A stretch of DNA of 64,000 bases from Prorocentrum cordatum (GCA_963575745.1 CAUYUJ010014339.1:252143-316142); one strand, 5' to 3'; shown: positions 1 through 10,958, counted from the first letter of the stretch. Translations and numbers: made by a program. The notes: generated from the sequence alone by a model not told the origin.

Positions 1-291
1 CTGGAGGCCTGGGCCCATTACTACCAGGCGCCCGAGCAGAGAGCCCCGCGGCCTCGGCGCCGGTGTCGCCGATGGCAGGAGAAGAAACAACGCCGTAAGC
101 ATAAAATGTTGGCGCTCCGCGCGGATTTCTTGGGTCTGCCTGAGCATTTTCTTAGGGTGGAGGGCTCAGGGTGAAATCCATATGGGCTTTCGCACCTCGA
201 CAATCAATCCGCTTTGCGATTCACCTTTTGCAGGTTCAAGCCTCGAGAATCAATCGAAGCAGCATTTCCGATTTCAACTCCACCAAAAGAA
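1..291. other. Unassigned GC-rich sequence with an element end
   Basis: No gene is visible. Positions 95-140 resemble one end of the palindromic GC-rich element seen whole at 22500-22657 and 36869-37000 (shared core GCTCCGCGCGGATTTCTTGG). The remainder is unrecognised. Confidence 0.4.
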
Positions 292-298
292 AATGCTC

Positions 299-428
299 GG
301 TTTGCGCTGGACCCCCTTCCCTGGCGCGCGAAGCGCGCCAGGAGCGGCGCCGGAGGCGCCGCCGGGGGGGGCCCAGCGCTGATCCGAGAGATCCGCGCGG
401 AGCGCCCAAAAGTTTCTGTTTATGGCGT
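299..428. repeat. Palindromic GC-rich element, truncated copy
   Basis: The right part (GATCCGCGCGGAGCGCCC) and the central hairpin (TGGCGCGCGAAGCGCGCCA) match the copies at 22500-22657 and 36869-37000. The left arm is mostly lost. Confidence 0.65.
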
Positions 429-539
429 TGTCCCTTCTTCGAGATGGAGTTGGCGTGCGCGTACAGCGTCTCGAGGTCCGCGAACAGGCCTCCCGCGAGG
501 GCGTCTGCGAGGGCCTCGCGGCGCCAAGAGCGGCGGATG

Positions 540-740
540 GGGGGGAAAATGAGGGGGGGAGAGCGAGCGAGGACGACGGAGAGATGGGGGAGGAAAGCGC
601 GGGCGCAGGGGGCAGGAAGGAGAGGGGGGGGGAGGAGAGAGGCAGGAGGTGGAAAGGTATGGAGGTGGAGGAGGGAGAGAGGGGGAGAAAGGGCAGGAGA
701 GGGGGAGAGGGAGGGGGGGGTGGAAGGGTATGGGGGAGGC
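540..740. repeat. Purine-rich GGGGA/GGAGA tract
   Basis: A long run of G-rich and GA-rich sequence without a fixed period. It creates spurious Arg/Gly and Pro/Ser open frames on the two strands. Confidence 0.85.
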
Positions 741-1774
741 GGAAGAGGATTGGAGGACGCTCGGACGGTCTTTCCCACTGTGCGGGAGCGAACCTCCTGA
801 GTACACTCGTGCCACGTCCTGCAGTAGAAGGGCGTGGTGCGCCAAGGACCCGAGGACCCAAGGAAGGCGAACGGGAGGACGCAAGGAGGAAAGACCTCCA
901 GAAAACTGAACAACTCACTGCGGAGACTTTTGGGCCATAGGACTGTCACAAGACGGCTCAGCATGCAAAGCCGGTCCTGGGGGAAAGGGTCAGGACTACT
1001 GTAGGAGGCCAAAAGACATACACCGACACTGGTTGCCTGAACACCGATGAAGCAAACCTCCCGTATGCGCCCCCTGTACGCGTCGCGACAGCAGGTCTGC
1101 TCCTCGCTTGTCAGGCGCGAGTCATCGGCGCATGCGCGTGGCAATCAAGTCATTCCCATGCAACTCAATCCGCCGAGGCAGCGGCAGCGGAAGCGTTGAT
1201 CAGGTAATCGCATACTTCTGCGCGAGGAAGAAGAGGACAGCCATGAAGCGGCGGCGGCGACGGTCGAATCTGATGCGCGGCCGTCTCGGATCATGAGGAC
1301 CTGATGTCAGACGGTGCCTTGTGAGCGCTAGCATGGGTACACGCCCTCCCGTTAGGCCCCGGGAACCTCTCGGGGCCTTCTGACGCGGCGCTGAAGGCTG
1401 CGGGAAGCCTCCGGGGGACCTGGCGGGGCCCAAGAAGAATCGGAGCGAAATCTCGTGAAAGCATTCCTGCGTGATTCCTTCCGTATCCTCTTGGACCCCA
1501 GCTGGGACCTCCAGCGGTCATCTCGACACTTTAGAAGAGCCTCTGGACAGCTCCAGACGAGCCAAAGAAAACAAGTGGGGGTTAGGCAACTGGGTCCCAA
1601 GAGCGGCCCAAAGAGGCAATCATGGGGGGCCAAAAAGGAATCCCTTTGTATGATATTGTCTTCGACGCGAGCTGCGCCCTCCCCCGACGGGGGACACGGG
1701 GGGCCGAATGAAGAAACACTCCAAACCACATCTCGGCGGCCAGCGAGGGGGGGAAGTGCGAGGGATAATTGAAT
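741..1774. other. Unassigned region
   Basis: I see no convincing gene. Positions 925-995 match a dispersed motif (GGGAC-TGTCA followed by GCCGGTCCTGGGG) that recurs near 3670, 36340, 46880, 48420 and 62010. Confidence 0.5.
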
Positions 1775-1954
1775 ATAGTTTAACAGATCCCCATCCCCAC
1801 CAGCGTGGGCTGGGCCCCACTGGCCGATTTACCCCCCAAGGTGGGGATATAGGTCGTTCCCTTCGGGGTTCGAGGGGTGCATCCTCAACTGGGATGGTAA
1901 TTTGGTGGGGGTCTTGAAGGGGATGGGGATGGGGATGGGGATCGGTTAAACGAT
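1775..1954. repeat. Inverted-repeat element with 26-bp termini
   Basis: The left end reads ATAGTTTAACAGATCCCCAT and the reverse complement of the right end reads ATCGTTTAACCGATCCCCAT, continuing for about 26 bp. The size (180 bp) and structure are those of a short non-autonomous element. No clear target duplication was seen and there is no second copy in the window. Confidence 0.6.
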
Positions 1955-1965
1955 ACTGAAAGCAG

Positions 1966-2105
1966 AAAGCCTTCTCAGAAGGTTCGAAAATCCCGCGGCC
2001 CTCGGAGCAGCGTTCTAGGCCTTCCCCGAAGACGCGGAAAAAAACTTCTCAGAAGACGCGGGGGACTTCTGAGAGAAGTCCCGCCACCTTCTGAGAAGGT
2101 GTTCT
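1966..2105. repeat. TTCTGAGAAG-rich dispersed repeat
   Basis: Terminal palindromes (CCTTCTCAGAAGG and CCTTCTGAGAAGG) bracket a segment with further TTCTGAGAAG-like motifs. A diverged copy lies at about 36630-36735. Confidence 0.55.
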
Positions 2106-2263
2106 TCTTCTCACTTCCCCCTCTCGCTCGCAGCCGAACCTCTGCCGAAGAGGCTGGATGGGGCTGCGGGGGCGAGATGCGGGGGGTGGGCGGGCGCGAC
2201 CCGGCCTTCGAGACTCTCGCTCGCTTCGCTAGCGCGCGCGGGTGAGTGAGCATATGCCGTCAT

Positions 2264-2440
2264 GCATGTTGTTGTTGCTGCTGTTGTTGTTGTTGTTGTT
2301 ACTTATGTTGTTGTTGTTGCTGCTGCTGTTGTTGTTGTTGGTGTTGTTGTTGTTGTTGTAATTAGCAGTGTAGCAGTGCTGTTGTTGTTGATGCTGTTGT
2401 GATGCTGTTGTTGTTGTTGCTGCTGCTGTTGTCGTCGTCG

Positions 2441-2489
<49 letters not shown>

Positions 2490-2490
2490 G
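2264..2490. repeat. (GTT)n microsatellite
   Basis: About 230 bp of imperfect GTT/GCT trinucleotides. It is the complement class of the AAC array at 29364-29592. Confidence 0.95.
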
Positions 2491-2564
2491 TTTGTTTGTG
2501 TCTGGTCGCTCGTTTAGTTGTTTGATTGTGTGGATGTGTTCATGTTTACGTCGTCCTTCGTTCC

Positions 2565-2695
2565 CCTATGCAAGATCTTGCAAAATGCTGCGGGATCCTG
2601 CAGGATCCTTCGCCCGAAAACCCGGGGTCCTGTGCCCCCATGGCTCCGCAGGATCCTGCAAGATCTGGCGCTCTTGCTGACCCCCGCGCGGCTTC
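2565..2695. repeat. GGATCCTGCAGGATC dispersed repeat, partial copy
   Basis: Contains GGATCCTGCAGGATCC and the phrase for 'GGCGCTC..CTGACCCCCG', shared with the longer copies at 9386-9625 and 13264-13507. Confidence 0.75.
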
Positions 2696-2704
2696 CTCCG
2701 CTCC

Positions 2705-3012
2705 CCGAGGAGGAGGAGGAGGAGGAGGAGGAGGAGGAGGAGGAGGACGATGAGGAGGGGGAGCAGGATGAGGACGGAGAATCAGGAGGAAGGAGGAGGA
2801 GGAGGAGGAGGAGGAGGAGGGTGAATAAGGAGGAGGAGGAGGAGGAGGAAGGAGGAGGAGGAGGGAGGGAGGGAGGAGGAGGAGGAGGAGGAGGAGGGGT
2901 GGAGAATGAGGAGGAGGAGGAGGAGGAGGATGGAGAATAAAGAGGAGGAGGATGGAGAATAAGGAGGAGGAGGAAGAGGAGGAGGAGGAGGAGGAGGAGG
3001 AGGATAGAGAAT
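2705..3012. repeat. (GGA)n microsatellite
   Basis: Imperfect GGA trinucleotide array with occasional GAT and GGG interruptions. Confidence 0.95.
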
Positions 3013-3117
3013 AAGGGAAGAGCGGGTGGCTGCCTCGGCGCCCTGGTCGCCGATGGCGTTGCACTCCAGGTCGAGCCTGGGAGCAGCGCGGCAGAGGGAG
3101 AGGGCCGAGGCCTCCCA

Positions 3118-3249
3118 CTCGCCATCGCTCGGACGTCCATTCCCTGTATTCTTTTTTGATGTCGTGCGTGGTTGTTTCGCCAAATGATCAAGGATGCTTC
3201 TCGATGGTCCTCGCCGAAGGAAACATGCACACGTCCGAGCGATGCCAAG
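3118..3249. mobile_element. MITE-like element family M1, copy 1
   Basis: Terminal inverted repeats CATCGCTCGGACGT (3123-3136) and ACGTCCGAGCGATG (3231-3244) are perfect over 14 bp and extend about 5 bp outward with mismatches. The copies at 10485, 41671 and 46080 are 130-132 bp and in the same orientation. CCCA occurs on both sides, consistent with a 4-bp target duplication. Confidence 0.85.
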
Positions 3250-3351
3250 CCCAACGCTCGCTGGGAGAGTGCAAAAGGGGTGGGCCTGAAGGGCCGATGT
3301 TCCACCGCTGCTACCATAGGCAGGACAGGGGGGATGGGAGGACGGGGAGGC

Positions 3352-3550
3352 CGTCCTCCTCCTCCTCCTCCTCCTCCTCCTCCTCCTCTTTCACGTCGCT
3401 CCTCCTCCTCCTCCTCCTTTTTGCCGTCGCTCCTCCTCCCAGAAGAAGCAGCAAACGAACGCCTACGGGCCTGATCCTGATCCTGCTCCCGCTCCTGATC
3501 CTCCTCCTGCTTCTTTTCTCTCTTTTTCCGCCTCCTCCTCCTATCAGTAC
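3352..3550. repeat. (CCT)n microsatellite, interrupted
   Basis: TCC trinucleotide blocks interrupted by non-repetitive spacers that include two copies of a 'CCTACGGGCCTGATCCTGAT'-like phrase. Confidence 0.9.
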
Positions 3551-3711
3551 GGCAGACAAACTCCTACCGGCCTGATCCTGATTCGGATCCTGATCCATAT
3601 CCTGTGGTAGTGGTGGTGGTGGAAAATCGCCCCATCCAGAAAAATGATTCTCGCTCGTCACTTTCGGTCTATGGAGGTCCTCCCCGGGCCCTGGGACTGT
3701 GACTGAACGAC

Positions 3712-3750
3712 TCCGGATTAAGGTCGGGCATGTCCTCGTGCAGGCAGATG
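3712..3750. repeat. Isolated left end of TA-flanked family M2
   Basis: TAAGGTCGGGCATGTCC matches the terminal repeat of the 160-bp elements at 23312 and 49615. It directly precedes the large inverted repeat at 3758-4256, so the element appears truncated or interrupted. Confidence 0.5.
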
Positions 3751-3757
3751 CTGGAAG

Positions 3758-4256
3758 AAAACCATTGAAAAACCAATAAACCCAAAACAAACCCAATTAA
3801 TCCCTGTGAGGGTCCCAAAAAACTCAAAAAACGCAATCTTTTCGCTACTTAGTCGGCCTGGGGCTCTGGGGCTGGGAATCCAAAAACATGGGAAAACCAT
3901 TGAAAATCCACAAAAAACTAAAAAAATCAAATTAATCCCTGTGAGGGTCCCAAACAACTCAAAAAACCAAATGTTTTCACAACTTACTCGCCTTGGGTGG
4001 CCGGCCAGCCCCAGACAGACTAAGTTGCGAAATGATTGAGTTGTTTGAGTTTTTTGGGACCCTCACATGGATTAATTTGATTTTTTTGATTTTTGGGGAT
4101 TTTCAATGGTTTTCCAATGTTTTTTGATTCCCAGCCCCCCGAGCCCCAGGCCGACTAAGTAGCGAAAAGATTGCGTTTTTTTTTTTTTGAATTTTTTGAG
4201 ACCCTCACAGGGATTAATTGGGTTTGTTTTGGGTTTATTGGTTTTTCAATGGTTTT
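3758..4256. repeat. Large inverted repeat (about 500 bp)
   Basis: The left end AAAACCATTG (3758-3767) pairs with CAATGGTTTT (4247-4256). The arms, roughly 230 bp each, match in reverse complement along most of their length, with a centre near 4000. Each arm also holds two copies of a phrase containing CCCTGTGAGGGTCCCAAA, so the structure is a repeat within a palindrome. It is AT-rich compared with its surroundings and has no open frame of note. Confidence 0.85.
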
Positions 4257-4317
4257 GGAGCCTTGGCTGGCGAAGTTGATGGAAGCTGTGGGGAGGAGGG
4301 GGAGCGGATGAGGGGAG

Positions 4318-4385
4318 GGAGGGAGGAGGAGGAGGAGGAGGAGGAGGAGGAGGAGGAGGAGGAAGAGGAGGAGGATGGGGGGAGG
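4318..4385. repeat. (GGA)n microsatellite
   Basis: Short GGA array. Confidence 0.9.
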
Positions 4386-4407
4386 AAGACGTGGAGGTGC
4401 ATGGTGA

Positions 4408-4608
4408 AGCCAGGGTGCATCAATGATGCTGTAATGCACCCTATCGTATGAGGAGCAGGAGGAGGATATCCAGAGTGACGCCATGATGCATCAACGATGC
4501 TGCAATGCACCATCCCGTAGGACGATCAGGAGGAGGAAGACGAGGACAGGAAGTTCAGAGTAAGCCCAATGTGCACGAACGATGCTGTAATGCACCCTTC
4601 CGTCCCAT
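4408..4608. repeat. Three tandem units around GATGCTGTAATGCACC
   Basis: The motif recurs near 4425, 4494 and 4580 with a spacing of about 70-85 bp, each followed by CCNTCCGTA-like sequence and a GGA-rich spacer. Confidence 0.7.
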
Positions 4609-4749
4609 GTTCCCTATTCACATGTCCGTGCAAGCATTCCCTTTCACAACTGGACGTGCGACCTTGAAAGGTAATCGTCCCATGTGCCTGCGTTCATGCG
4701 AGAGCTCCGGAGGTGTCGGAAAGACGGGAGCTTTTTCTCTCCAATGTCA

Positions 4750-4930
4750 TCTCCCTCCTCCTCCTCCTCCTCGCCATCCCTGTCACGCTGCACCAGCCTC
4801 TCCTATCATTCCGCCTCCTCATTCGCCTCCTCCTCGTCCTCCTCCTTCTCCTCCCTATTCCTCCCACTTCCTCCTACTCCTCGTGCTCCGCCTCATCCTC
4901 TCCCTCATCCTCGTTCTTCGTTTGGCACCC
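4750..4930. repeat. CT-rich interrupted (TCC)n
   Basis: Pyrimidine-rich tract on the plus strand with degenerate TCC repeats. Confidence 0.8.
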
Positions 4931-5165
4931 CATCTCAGTGTAAGGGTGCAGCGTGGGTACTCACGCTGACCAGTGTGGAGCGAATAAGAGATGAGCGCAG
5001 TCACCGCATGTTCGGTAGTTAGCACTGCGAGACGCGATGGGGACATGACTGCCTCAAAACACGCTCTATCATCACCGCTGCCACCGTCGTCGTCGTCGTC
5101 GTCGCTGCGCGGGCATTCGCTTACTGCATATGCGAAAACACACAGGCTACCGAACAGCCTCTGAC

Positions 5166-5166
5166 C

Positions 5167-5216
<50 letters not shown>

Positions 5217-5261
5217 ATAGTAGTGACAGAAATGAATAACAGTAGTAGAATACGCAGTAGC

Positions 5262-5295
<34 letters not shown>

Positions 5296-5296
5296 A

Positions 5297-5343
<47 letters not shown>

Positions 5344-5398
5344 ATAGTAGAAGTGCAAACCATGCGAGTGGTAGTCGTAGTAACCGTAGTCGTAGCAA

Positions 5399-5440
<42 letters not shown>

Positions 5441-5665
5441 AAGTAGTAGTAGTAGTAATAATAGAAATAGAAATAGTAGTGGTTGCAGTAGTAGTAGTAA
5501 GTGTAATAGTGGTAAAAGTAGTCGTAGTCGTACAAGCAGTCGTAGTAGTAGTTCTAGTCTTAGAAGTAGTGGCAGAAGTAGTAGCCATACTCGTAGTATT
5601 AGTAGCAACCGTTACAGTCGTAGTAGTAGTAGTAATAGTAGAAGTAGTAATAGCAGTAGTAGTAA

Positions 5666-5696
<31 letters not shown>

Positions 5697-5697
5697 C

Positions 5698-5749
<52 letters not shown>

Positions 5750-5969
5750 AGGGGAGACGTACTAGCAAGGTAGTAGCAGTGGTAATTCTACTATTCGCAG
5801 TCGTGGTGGTAGTGGCCGCAATAATAATAGTCGAGTGTAGCAGTGATCGTATTAGTCGCCTGGTGTAGCAGTACTACCAGTTGTGCTACTAGCCGAGGCA
5901 GTCGTAGTAGTAGTAGTAGTAGTAGTAGTAGTACTACTACTAATGATAGTAGTAGTAGTCGTAGTAGTC

Positions 5970-6006
<37 letters not shown>

Positions 6007-6014
6007 CAGTAGCG

Positions 6015-6058
<44 letters not shown>

Positions 6059-6107
6059 TGCCTTACTAGTAGCAGTGGTAGTAGCGATAATAATACTAGC
6101 AGTAGTC

Positions 6108-6148
<41 letters not shown>

Positions 6149-6668
6149 CGTCGTAGTAATGGTAGTAGTAGTAGTCGTAGTAGTGGTAGTAGTAGTAGTA
6201 GCAGCAGTAGTAGTAGTAGTAGTAGTAGTAGTAGCGGTAGGAGTAGTCGTGGTGGTGGTAGGAGTAGTAGTAGTCGTGGTAGTAATATGAACACTAGTAG
6301 TGGCAGTCGTACCGCTACTAGTAGGGGTAGTAGCAGTAGCAGTCGCAGTTGCAGTAGTGGTAGTAGCCGTAGCAACAACTAATGATAATAGTAGAAGTAG
6401 TCGTCGCAATAGTAGTAGTAATAGTAGTCGTAGTAGTAGCAGTAGTGGTGGTAGTAATAGTAGAAGTAGTACTAGTAGTAGTAATAATCGTAGTCGTAGT
6501 CGTCGTCGTACTATTAGTAGTAGAAGTAGTAGTAGTAGTTGTAAGATAGTAGTAGCATTAGAAGTAGTAGTCGTCGTAGTAGTAGTAATAGTAATTGTTG
6601 TTGTAATTGGAATTGTCGTAGTAGTCGTCTTACTAATAGTAGAAGTAGTAATAGCAGTAGTAGTCGGA

Positions 6669-6700
<32 letters not shown>

Positions 6701-6746
6701 TAGTAGTAGTAGTAGTAGTCGTAGTAGTAGTAGTAGTAGTGGGACC

Positions 6747-6779
<33 letters not shown>

Positions 6780-6985
6780 CGTAGTAGTAGTAGTAGTAAT
6801 AGCAGTAGTAATAGCAGCAGTAGTAGTAGTAGTAGTAGTAGTAGTAGTCGTAGTAGTAGTAGTAGTACTAGTAGTAGTGGTAGTAGTAGTAGTAGTAGCA
6901 CTCGGAGTCGTAGTAGTATTTCTTGGGGTAGCAATAGTAGTAGCAGTTGTAGTACTAGTAGTAGTAGTAGTAGTAGTAGTAGGGT
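5166..6985. repeat. (AGT)n array, 1.8 kb
   Basis: Imperfect AGT trinucleotides with CGT, AAT, GGT and ACT variants run for 1.8 kb. Long Ser-, Val-, Leu- and Thr-rich frames here are artefacts. Sister arrays in the same orientation lie at 50700-52300 and 58615-59640. Confidence 0.97.
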
Positions 6986-7004
6986 TGCACCTGGTCCTCG
7001 TGTC

Positions 7005-7215
7005 GCTACAAACCTCACCTTCGTGTACTCTTCTTGTGTATCAGGCCTAATAGAACTCCTACCAGGGGAATTACGAAAACATTAGTTTCAAACCTGGCCT
7101 TCGTGTCTTTCGCGCCAATGCCTACCTTCGTGCACTATTCGCTGTAGAGGCTGTAGATTGTATTCGTATTAGAAGCGAACAAAAAACGACAGTTTTACAC
7201 CTGTCCTTCGTGTCG
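7005..7215. repeat. Degenerate copies of a CCTTCGTGTACTATT unit
   Basis: Three diverged occurrences of 'CCT-NN-CCTTCGTG' appear here. Better conserved units are at 8010-8245. Confidence 0.55.
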
Positions 7216-7274
7216 ACGTCGGATTTGGAGCAACCGCCACTGCCAGCCGCTTCGTTTCGGCACAACCCTCTCGA

Positions 7275-7630
7275 GGATCGTGGGCCTGGCCCTCCGACGC
7301 GCGATTCCGGCGCGCACTTCACTAGGATCGTGGCCCTGGTCCAAGTGGGAGCGCTGCCGAAGGCCCACCGACGTCCAATTCCGGCACGCCGCTCACGAGG
7401 ATCGTGTCCTGGCCCACCTGGGAGCGCTGCCGACGGCCCACCGATGAGCAATATCGGCGCACCCCTCACACGGATCGTAGACCTCGCCACATTTGGATCG
7501 CCGCCCGACGCTGAAGTTCGGCACACCTCTCACATGGATCGTGGCCCTGGCCCAATGTGGAGCGCTGCCGACGGCCCACCGACGCCCAATGCCGGAACAC
7601 CCCTCACGAGGATCGTGGCCCTCTGGTCCA
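7275..7630. repeat. Tandem repeat, 73-74 bp period
   Basis: GGATCGT followed by a CCTGG-like phrase starts at 7325, 7399, 7472, 7536 and 7610, with a shorter first unit at 7275. Four of the spacings are 73-74 bp, one is 64. Each unit carries GCTGCCGANGGCCCACCGA. Confidence 0.85.
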
Positions 7631-7714
7631 CTTGAGAGTGGGTTTTCATAAGGACGTCGTTCTGGTTTTAGTCGGGAAGGCATGATGGTTTTATTCGTTT
7701 CTGGTTCGTGATGG

Positions 7715-7965
7715 TTAGGAGGAGGAGGAGGAGGAGGAGGAGGAGGAAGAGGAGGGGGACGAGGGGGACAAGGAGGAGGAGGAGGAGGAGGAGGAGGAGG
7801 AGGAGGAGGAGGAGGAGAGGAGGAGGAGGAGGAGGAGGAGGAGGAGGAGGAGGAGGAGGAGGAGGAGGAGGAGGAGGAGGAGGAGGAGGAGGAGGAGGAG
7901 GAGGAGGAGGAGGAGGAGGAAGAGGAGGGGGAGGAGGAGGAGGGGGAGGAGGAGGATGAGGAAGA
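7715..7965. repeat. (GGA)n microsatellite
   Basis: Nearly pure GGA array of about 250 bp. Confidence 0.97.
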
Positions 7966-8009
7966 GGAAAGCGAGCAGGAAAAGAGGAACGCTGTTTTCT
8001 CGTTTTTCA

Positions 8010-8245
8010 CAATGGGTTTGCGAACCTCACCTTCGTGTACTATTGGCTCTATAGCCCCTGTATTGTTTTCTTACGAGCGAACGGCGAAATTGTGAGTTTC
8101 CGAACCCCTTCTTCGTGTACTATTAGAATCAGTGGGCTTCCGAACCTCATCTTCGTGTACTATTAGCTCTATAGCCCCTGTATTGTTTTCCTATCAGCGA
8201 ATGGCGAAATTGTGGGTTTCCGAACTCCTGCTTCGTGTACGATTA
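8010..8245. repeat. Tandem duplication, about 120-bp unit
   Basis: Two units share CTCTATAGCCCCTGTATTGT and the following GCGAANGGCGAAATTGTG segment at 8048 and 8169. Confidence 0.85.
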
Positions 8246-8295
8246 AATTCCGACTATTCTATGTTAGTTTATGTGGTTTAAACTGATTGTGTGGA

Positions 8296-8346
8296 ACCGA
8301 ACCCGAACCCGAACCCGAACCCGAACCCGAACCCTTACCCTTACCC
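8296..8346. repeat. Telomere-like hexamers (CCCGAA)n then (CCCTTA)n
   Basis: About six GAACCC units are followed by two CCCTTA units. The position is internal, next to a trinucleotide array. The unit differs from the canonical plant/dinoflagellate CCCTAAA telomere, so a simple hexamer repeat is as likely as an interstitial telomere. Confidence 0.7.
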
Positions 8347-8387
8347 ATTCATTCTTAGTAGACACGAAGGAGAGGTTTAACCCTAGT

Positions 8388-8542
<155 letters not shown>

Positions 8543-9385
8543 TCGTAATAGTACAGTTGACCCGTATGATAATGACGCTCGTTACGGATGCAAGGCCCTT
8601 TGACGCCCGCTTCGAAGCTTTTCGAGCGAGGCGCGGCGAACGCAAGTGGCCAAGGATGGGCCGAGGAGTGAAGGATGCGAGGAGACCCTTGGGAAGGTGG
8701 GCCATCCTTACTGTGCGGGTTGACTGCAGTACGATTCGAGCTGGCTGGTGGATAGGAAAGTTGTCCTCCCCAGATCCCCCCGCCGACCAAAAGTATCTTG
8801 CCTGGAGATGCTCAACATGGAATGAGTAAGAGGGGGGTACTTTTTTATCTGGGGCATGCGGCTAGCTGGGGCCATGGGCGACGCAGCCTACCAGTGGCGG
8901 CTGAAAGGGGAGGAGGACGAGGGAGTTTGCGAGTCGGAAGGAGAGGGAGGGCTAAGGCAGGGCAGAGCAGAGAAGGCAAAGGAGGCAGGCAGGCAGGCAG
9001 GAGGCGGGCGAGGCTGAAGCTGCTGGCCGGCCAGGGCCCCTAACTGAAGCCCCAACCTGCAGAGGCCGGTGGCGGCATGCCCATCCTCCCCCCCCCCCTG
9101 TGAGGGAGGACGGGCCAGGGCAAAGTGCAGAACCCTGCGGGGCTCGCGACGCGGCTTCCCTGTGCTGCAAGCACGCCCTTCGACATAGGCCTACTCCAGG
9201 CCAACCGCGGCGTGCAGCCTTGAACGCCCGCGTCGGGGTCGCCGCCGCGTCGACTCAACACGAACCTGCCCCGCATCGCCGATAGAAGAATCGGCCATGC
9301 GACCCCGGCACCAAGCCCCGATCGACAGTTGGCGGGGCGACCGGGGTTCGATGCCTCAAAAATCCGATGTATTGTTTTTGTCGGG
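8543..9385. other. Unassigned region
   Basis: No gene is supported. Positions 8595-8700 read as an Arg-rich open stretch ending in a GGTGGG that could be a splice donor, but this is too weak to call. Positions 9205-9280 share CTTGAACGCC-NNGTCGGGGTCGCC with sequences near 24885 and 45018, so part is a dispersed repeat. Confidence 0.45.
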
Positions 9386-9625
9386 GATCTTCTGACCCGG
9401 GTCAATCCAGACCCGGGTCAGCAGGAAGCCAGAAAACTGCAGTGCAGGAAAAAACTGCAACGCAAGTCTTCGCAAACCCGGGGCAGAAAATATGCGCGGC
9501 CGCCTCGCGGCCACGAGCGGCTCGCTGGCCCGGGTCGGCCAGAGGGGGCCTTCGCAGGATCCTGCAGGATCTGGTGCCCTGGCTGACCCCCGTTTGCATT
9601 GACCCCCGTCTCAAGGCTCCCGAAA
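9386..9625. repeat. GGATCCTGCAGGATC dispersed repeat, full copy 1
   Basis: About 240 bp, closely matching 13264-13507 from GGATCTTCTGACNCNGGTCA to CCCGTCTCAAGGCTCCCGA. It contains the imperfect palindromes ACCCGGGTCAATCCAGACCCGGGT and the PstI/BamHI-like core. Partial copies are at 2565 and 14170. Confidence 0.9.
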
Positions 9626-9639
9626 AGCGATCCAGGGTA

Positions 9640-9862
9640 ACTCAGGAGGGAAAACAAAACACACAGACACAATTGATTGTCGATTCCCCAGGAAAGGATG
9701 GGAAAACATGTAAAGTGGGGGAGAAGACACACACCCAGAAAATATAGGAAGATATGGGAGACTATAGGAAGATATGGGCAACACATAGGAAAACACAGGA
9801 ACATAGGACTATAGGAAGAGATGGGCAGCACATAGGAAACTATAGGAAGACATGATGTTTTT
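9640..9862. repeat. CACACA/ATAGGAAGATATGGG dispersed and tandem repeat
   Basis: The first half is the reverse complement of a phrase also present at 22340-22440, 43931-44055 and 49077-49235. The second half has tandem ATAGGAAGATATGGG-like units. Confidence 0.7.
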
Positions 9863-10484
9863 GGAGGCGAGGGCCCCCACCGGCCGCAACCGACGAACAA
9901 CCCATCGGCTCAGAATTTCGTTCCACTCGTGGGCCTGGGACCCCGCCCCGCCCACCCGATAACCGATCTCGCGCTCGCCGCCCGCGAGGGCGGACGGGGG
10001 AGCAGGGGCTCCCAGCTTCGCACTCCGCGCTGCGCGGGGCGCGAAGCGCGAGTCACTTCGCGCTCTCGCGCCGCCTCCCAGGGGAGAAGAGGGGGACGAG
10101 GCATCGGAGCCGAACCGCGAGGCGCGAATAACTTCGCGCCCTCGAGGGCGCCCTTGATAACTACCCACAAGGGCGTCCAGGCAGTCCACGAGACCTCCAA
10201 GACGGCCCGACAGGGCCCCCAAATTGCCCGAACAGAGTCCCATGACGGCAAAAGAAGGCCCCGAGACGCCCCGCGAAGCATTCCAAATCGCGACTAGGCC
10301 GTTCAGGGAGAGGCCGGTTGGAAGCAGGGTGACCCGAGGAAGCACCGCGAAGCGCGACTCACTTCGCGCCTCGAGGGCGCCCTCGGAGAGCGGCAGGACA
10401 GGGTCGGTCGGCACGCACCCCGCAACGGGAAATCGGATATCGGATCGCGCGCGGCGCCTCGGGCATCGCAGCCAGAAGCGACGT
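9863..10484. repeat. GC-rich region with a CTCCCANCTTCGCGC dispersed repeat
   Basis: Positions 10005-10155 match 36127-36287 and the left half at 21537-21625, sharing TTCGCGCTCTCGCGCCGCCT then CCCAGGGGAGA. The ends AAGGGC and GCCCTT suggest a short inverted-repeat element. No gene is seen in the remainder. Confidence 0.65.
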
Positions 10485-10616
10485 CTCGCCATCGCTCGGA
10501 CGTCCATTCCCTGTGTTTTTGTTCGGCTTCGTGCGTGGCTTTTTCGCCAAATGATCAAGGATGCTCCTCGATGGTCCTCGCCGAAGGAAAAATGCACACG
10601 TCCGAGCGATGCCAAG
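10485..10616. mobile_element. MITE-like element family M1, copy 2
   Basis: Terminal repeats CATCGCTCGGACGT (10490-10503) and ACGTCCGAGCGATG (10598-10611) are identical to copy 1 and the spacing is the same (122 bp between outer ends). The flanks ACGT/ATGT give at best an imperfect 4-bp duplication. Confidence 0.85.
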
Positions 10617-10708
10617 ATGTCGAGCCGATCTGGTGTCGGATCGAGACTGGCCCCCCGGGGCAGGGGGAGGCGGGGCAGAGAGCATGGAGATTGGGGATGA
10701 GGCAGGCG

Positions 10709-10958
10709 GTTAGTGGGCCCTGGAAACGACAGGGCCGTTTTTGTTACCTGTTCGGCATTGCCGTTTTTGTTGCCGGTTCCGACGCCGTTTTGTTACCGGT
10801 TCCGTCGCCGTTGTTTGACCGGTTCCGGCTCCGGTTCCAATCCTGGAGCCGTTCTTTTGCCGTTTCCGGTCTCCGTTTTTTTGCCGTTTACATTTTCAAG
10901 AGACGTTCTTTTTTGAAACGGTGAAAAAACGGCCCTGCCGTTTCGGGGGCCCACTAAG
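10709..10958. mobile_element. Short TIR element family M3 with 8-bp TSD, copy 1
   Basis: The ends are TTAGTGGGCCC on the left and GGGCCCACTAAG on the right, continuing inward as AAACGNCAGGGCCGTTTTT-like terminal repeats of about 30 bp. GGCAGGCG directly flanks both sides (10701-10708 and 10959-10966). The interior consists of GCCGTTTTNTTNCCGGTTCC subrepeats. A second copy in reverse orientation is at 18071-18321. Confidence 0.9.

Noticed and set aside
5166-6985. Long Ser-, Val-, Leu- and Thr-rich open frames on both strands
   Set aside because: They are direct translations of an AGT trinucleotide array; all frames stay open for the same reason. The same applies at 50.7-52.3 and 58.6-59.6 kb.
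8296-8346. True telomere
   Set aside because: The unit (CCCGAA, then CCCTTA) is short, mixed and internal; a simple hexamer repeat is a sufficient explanation.
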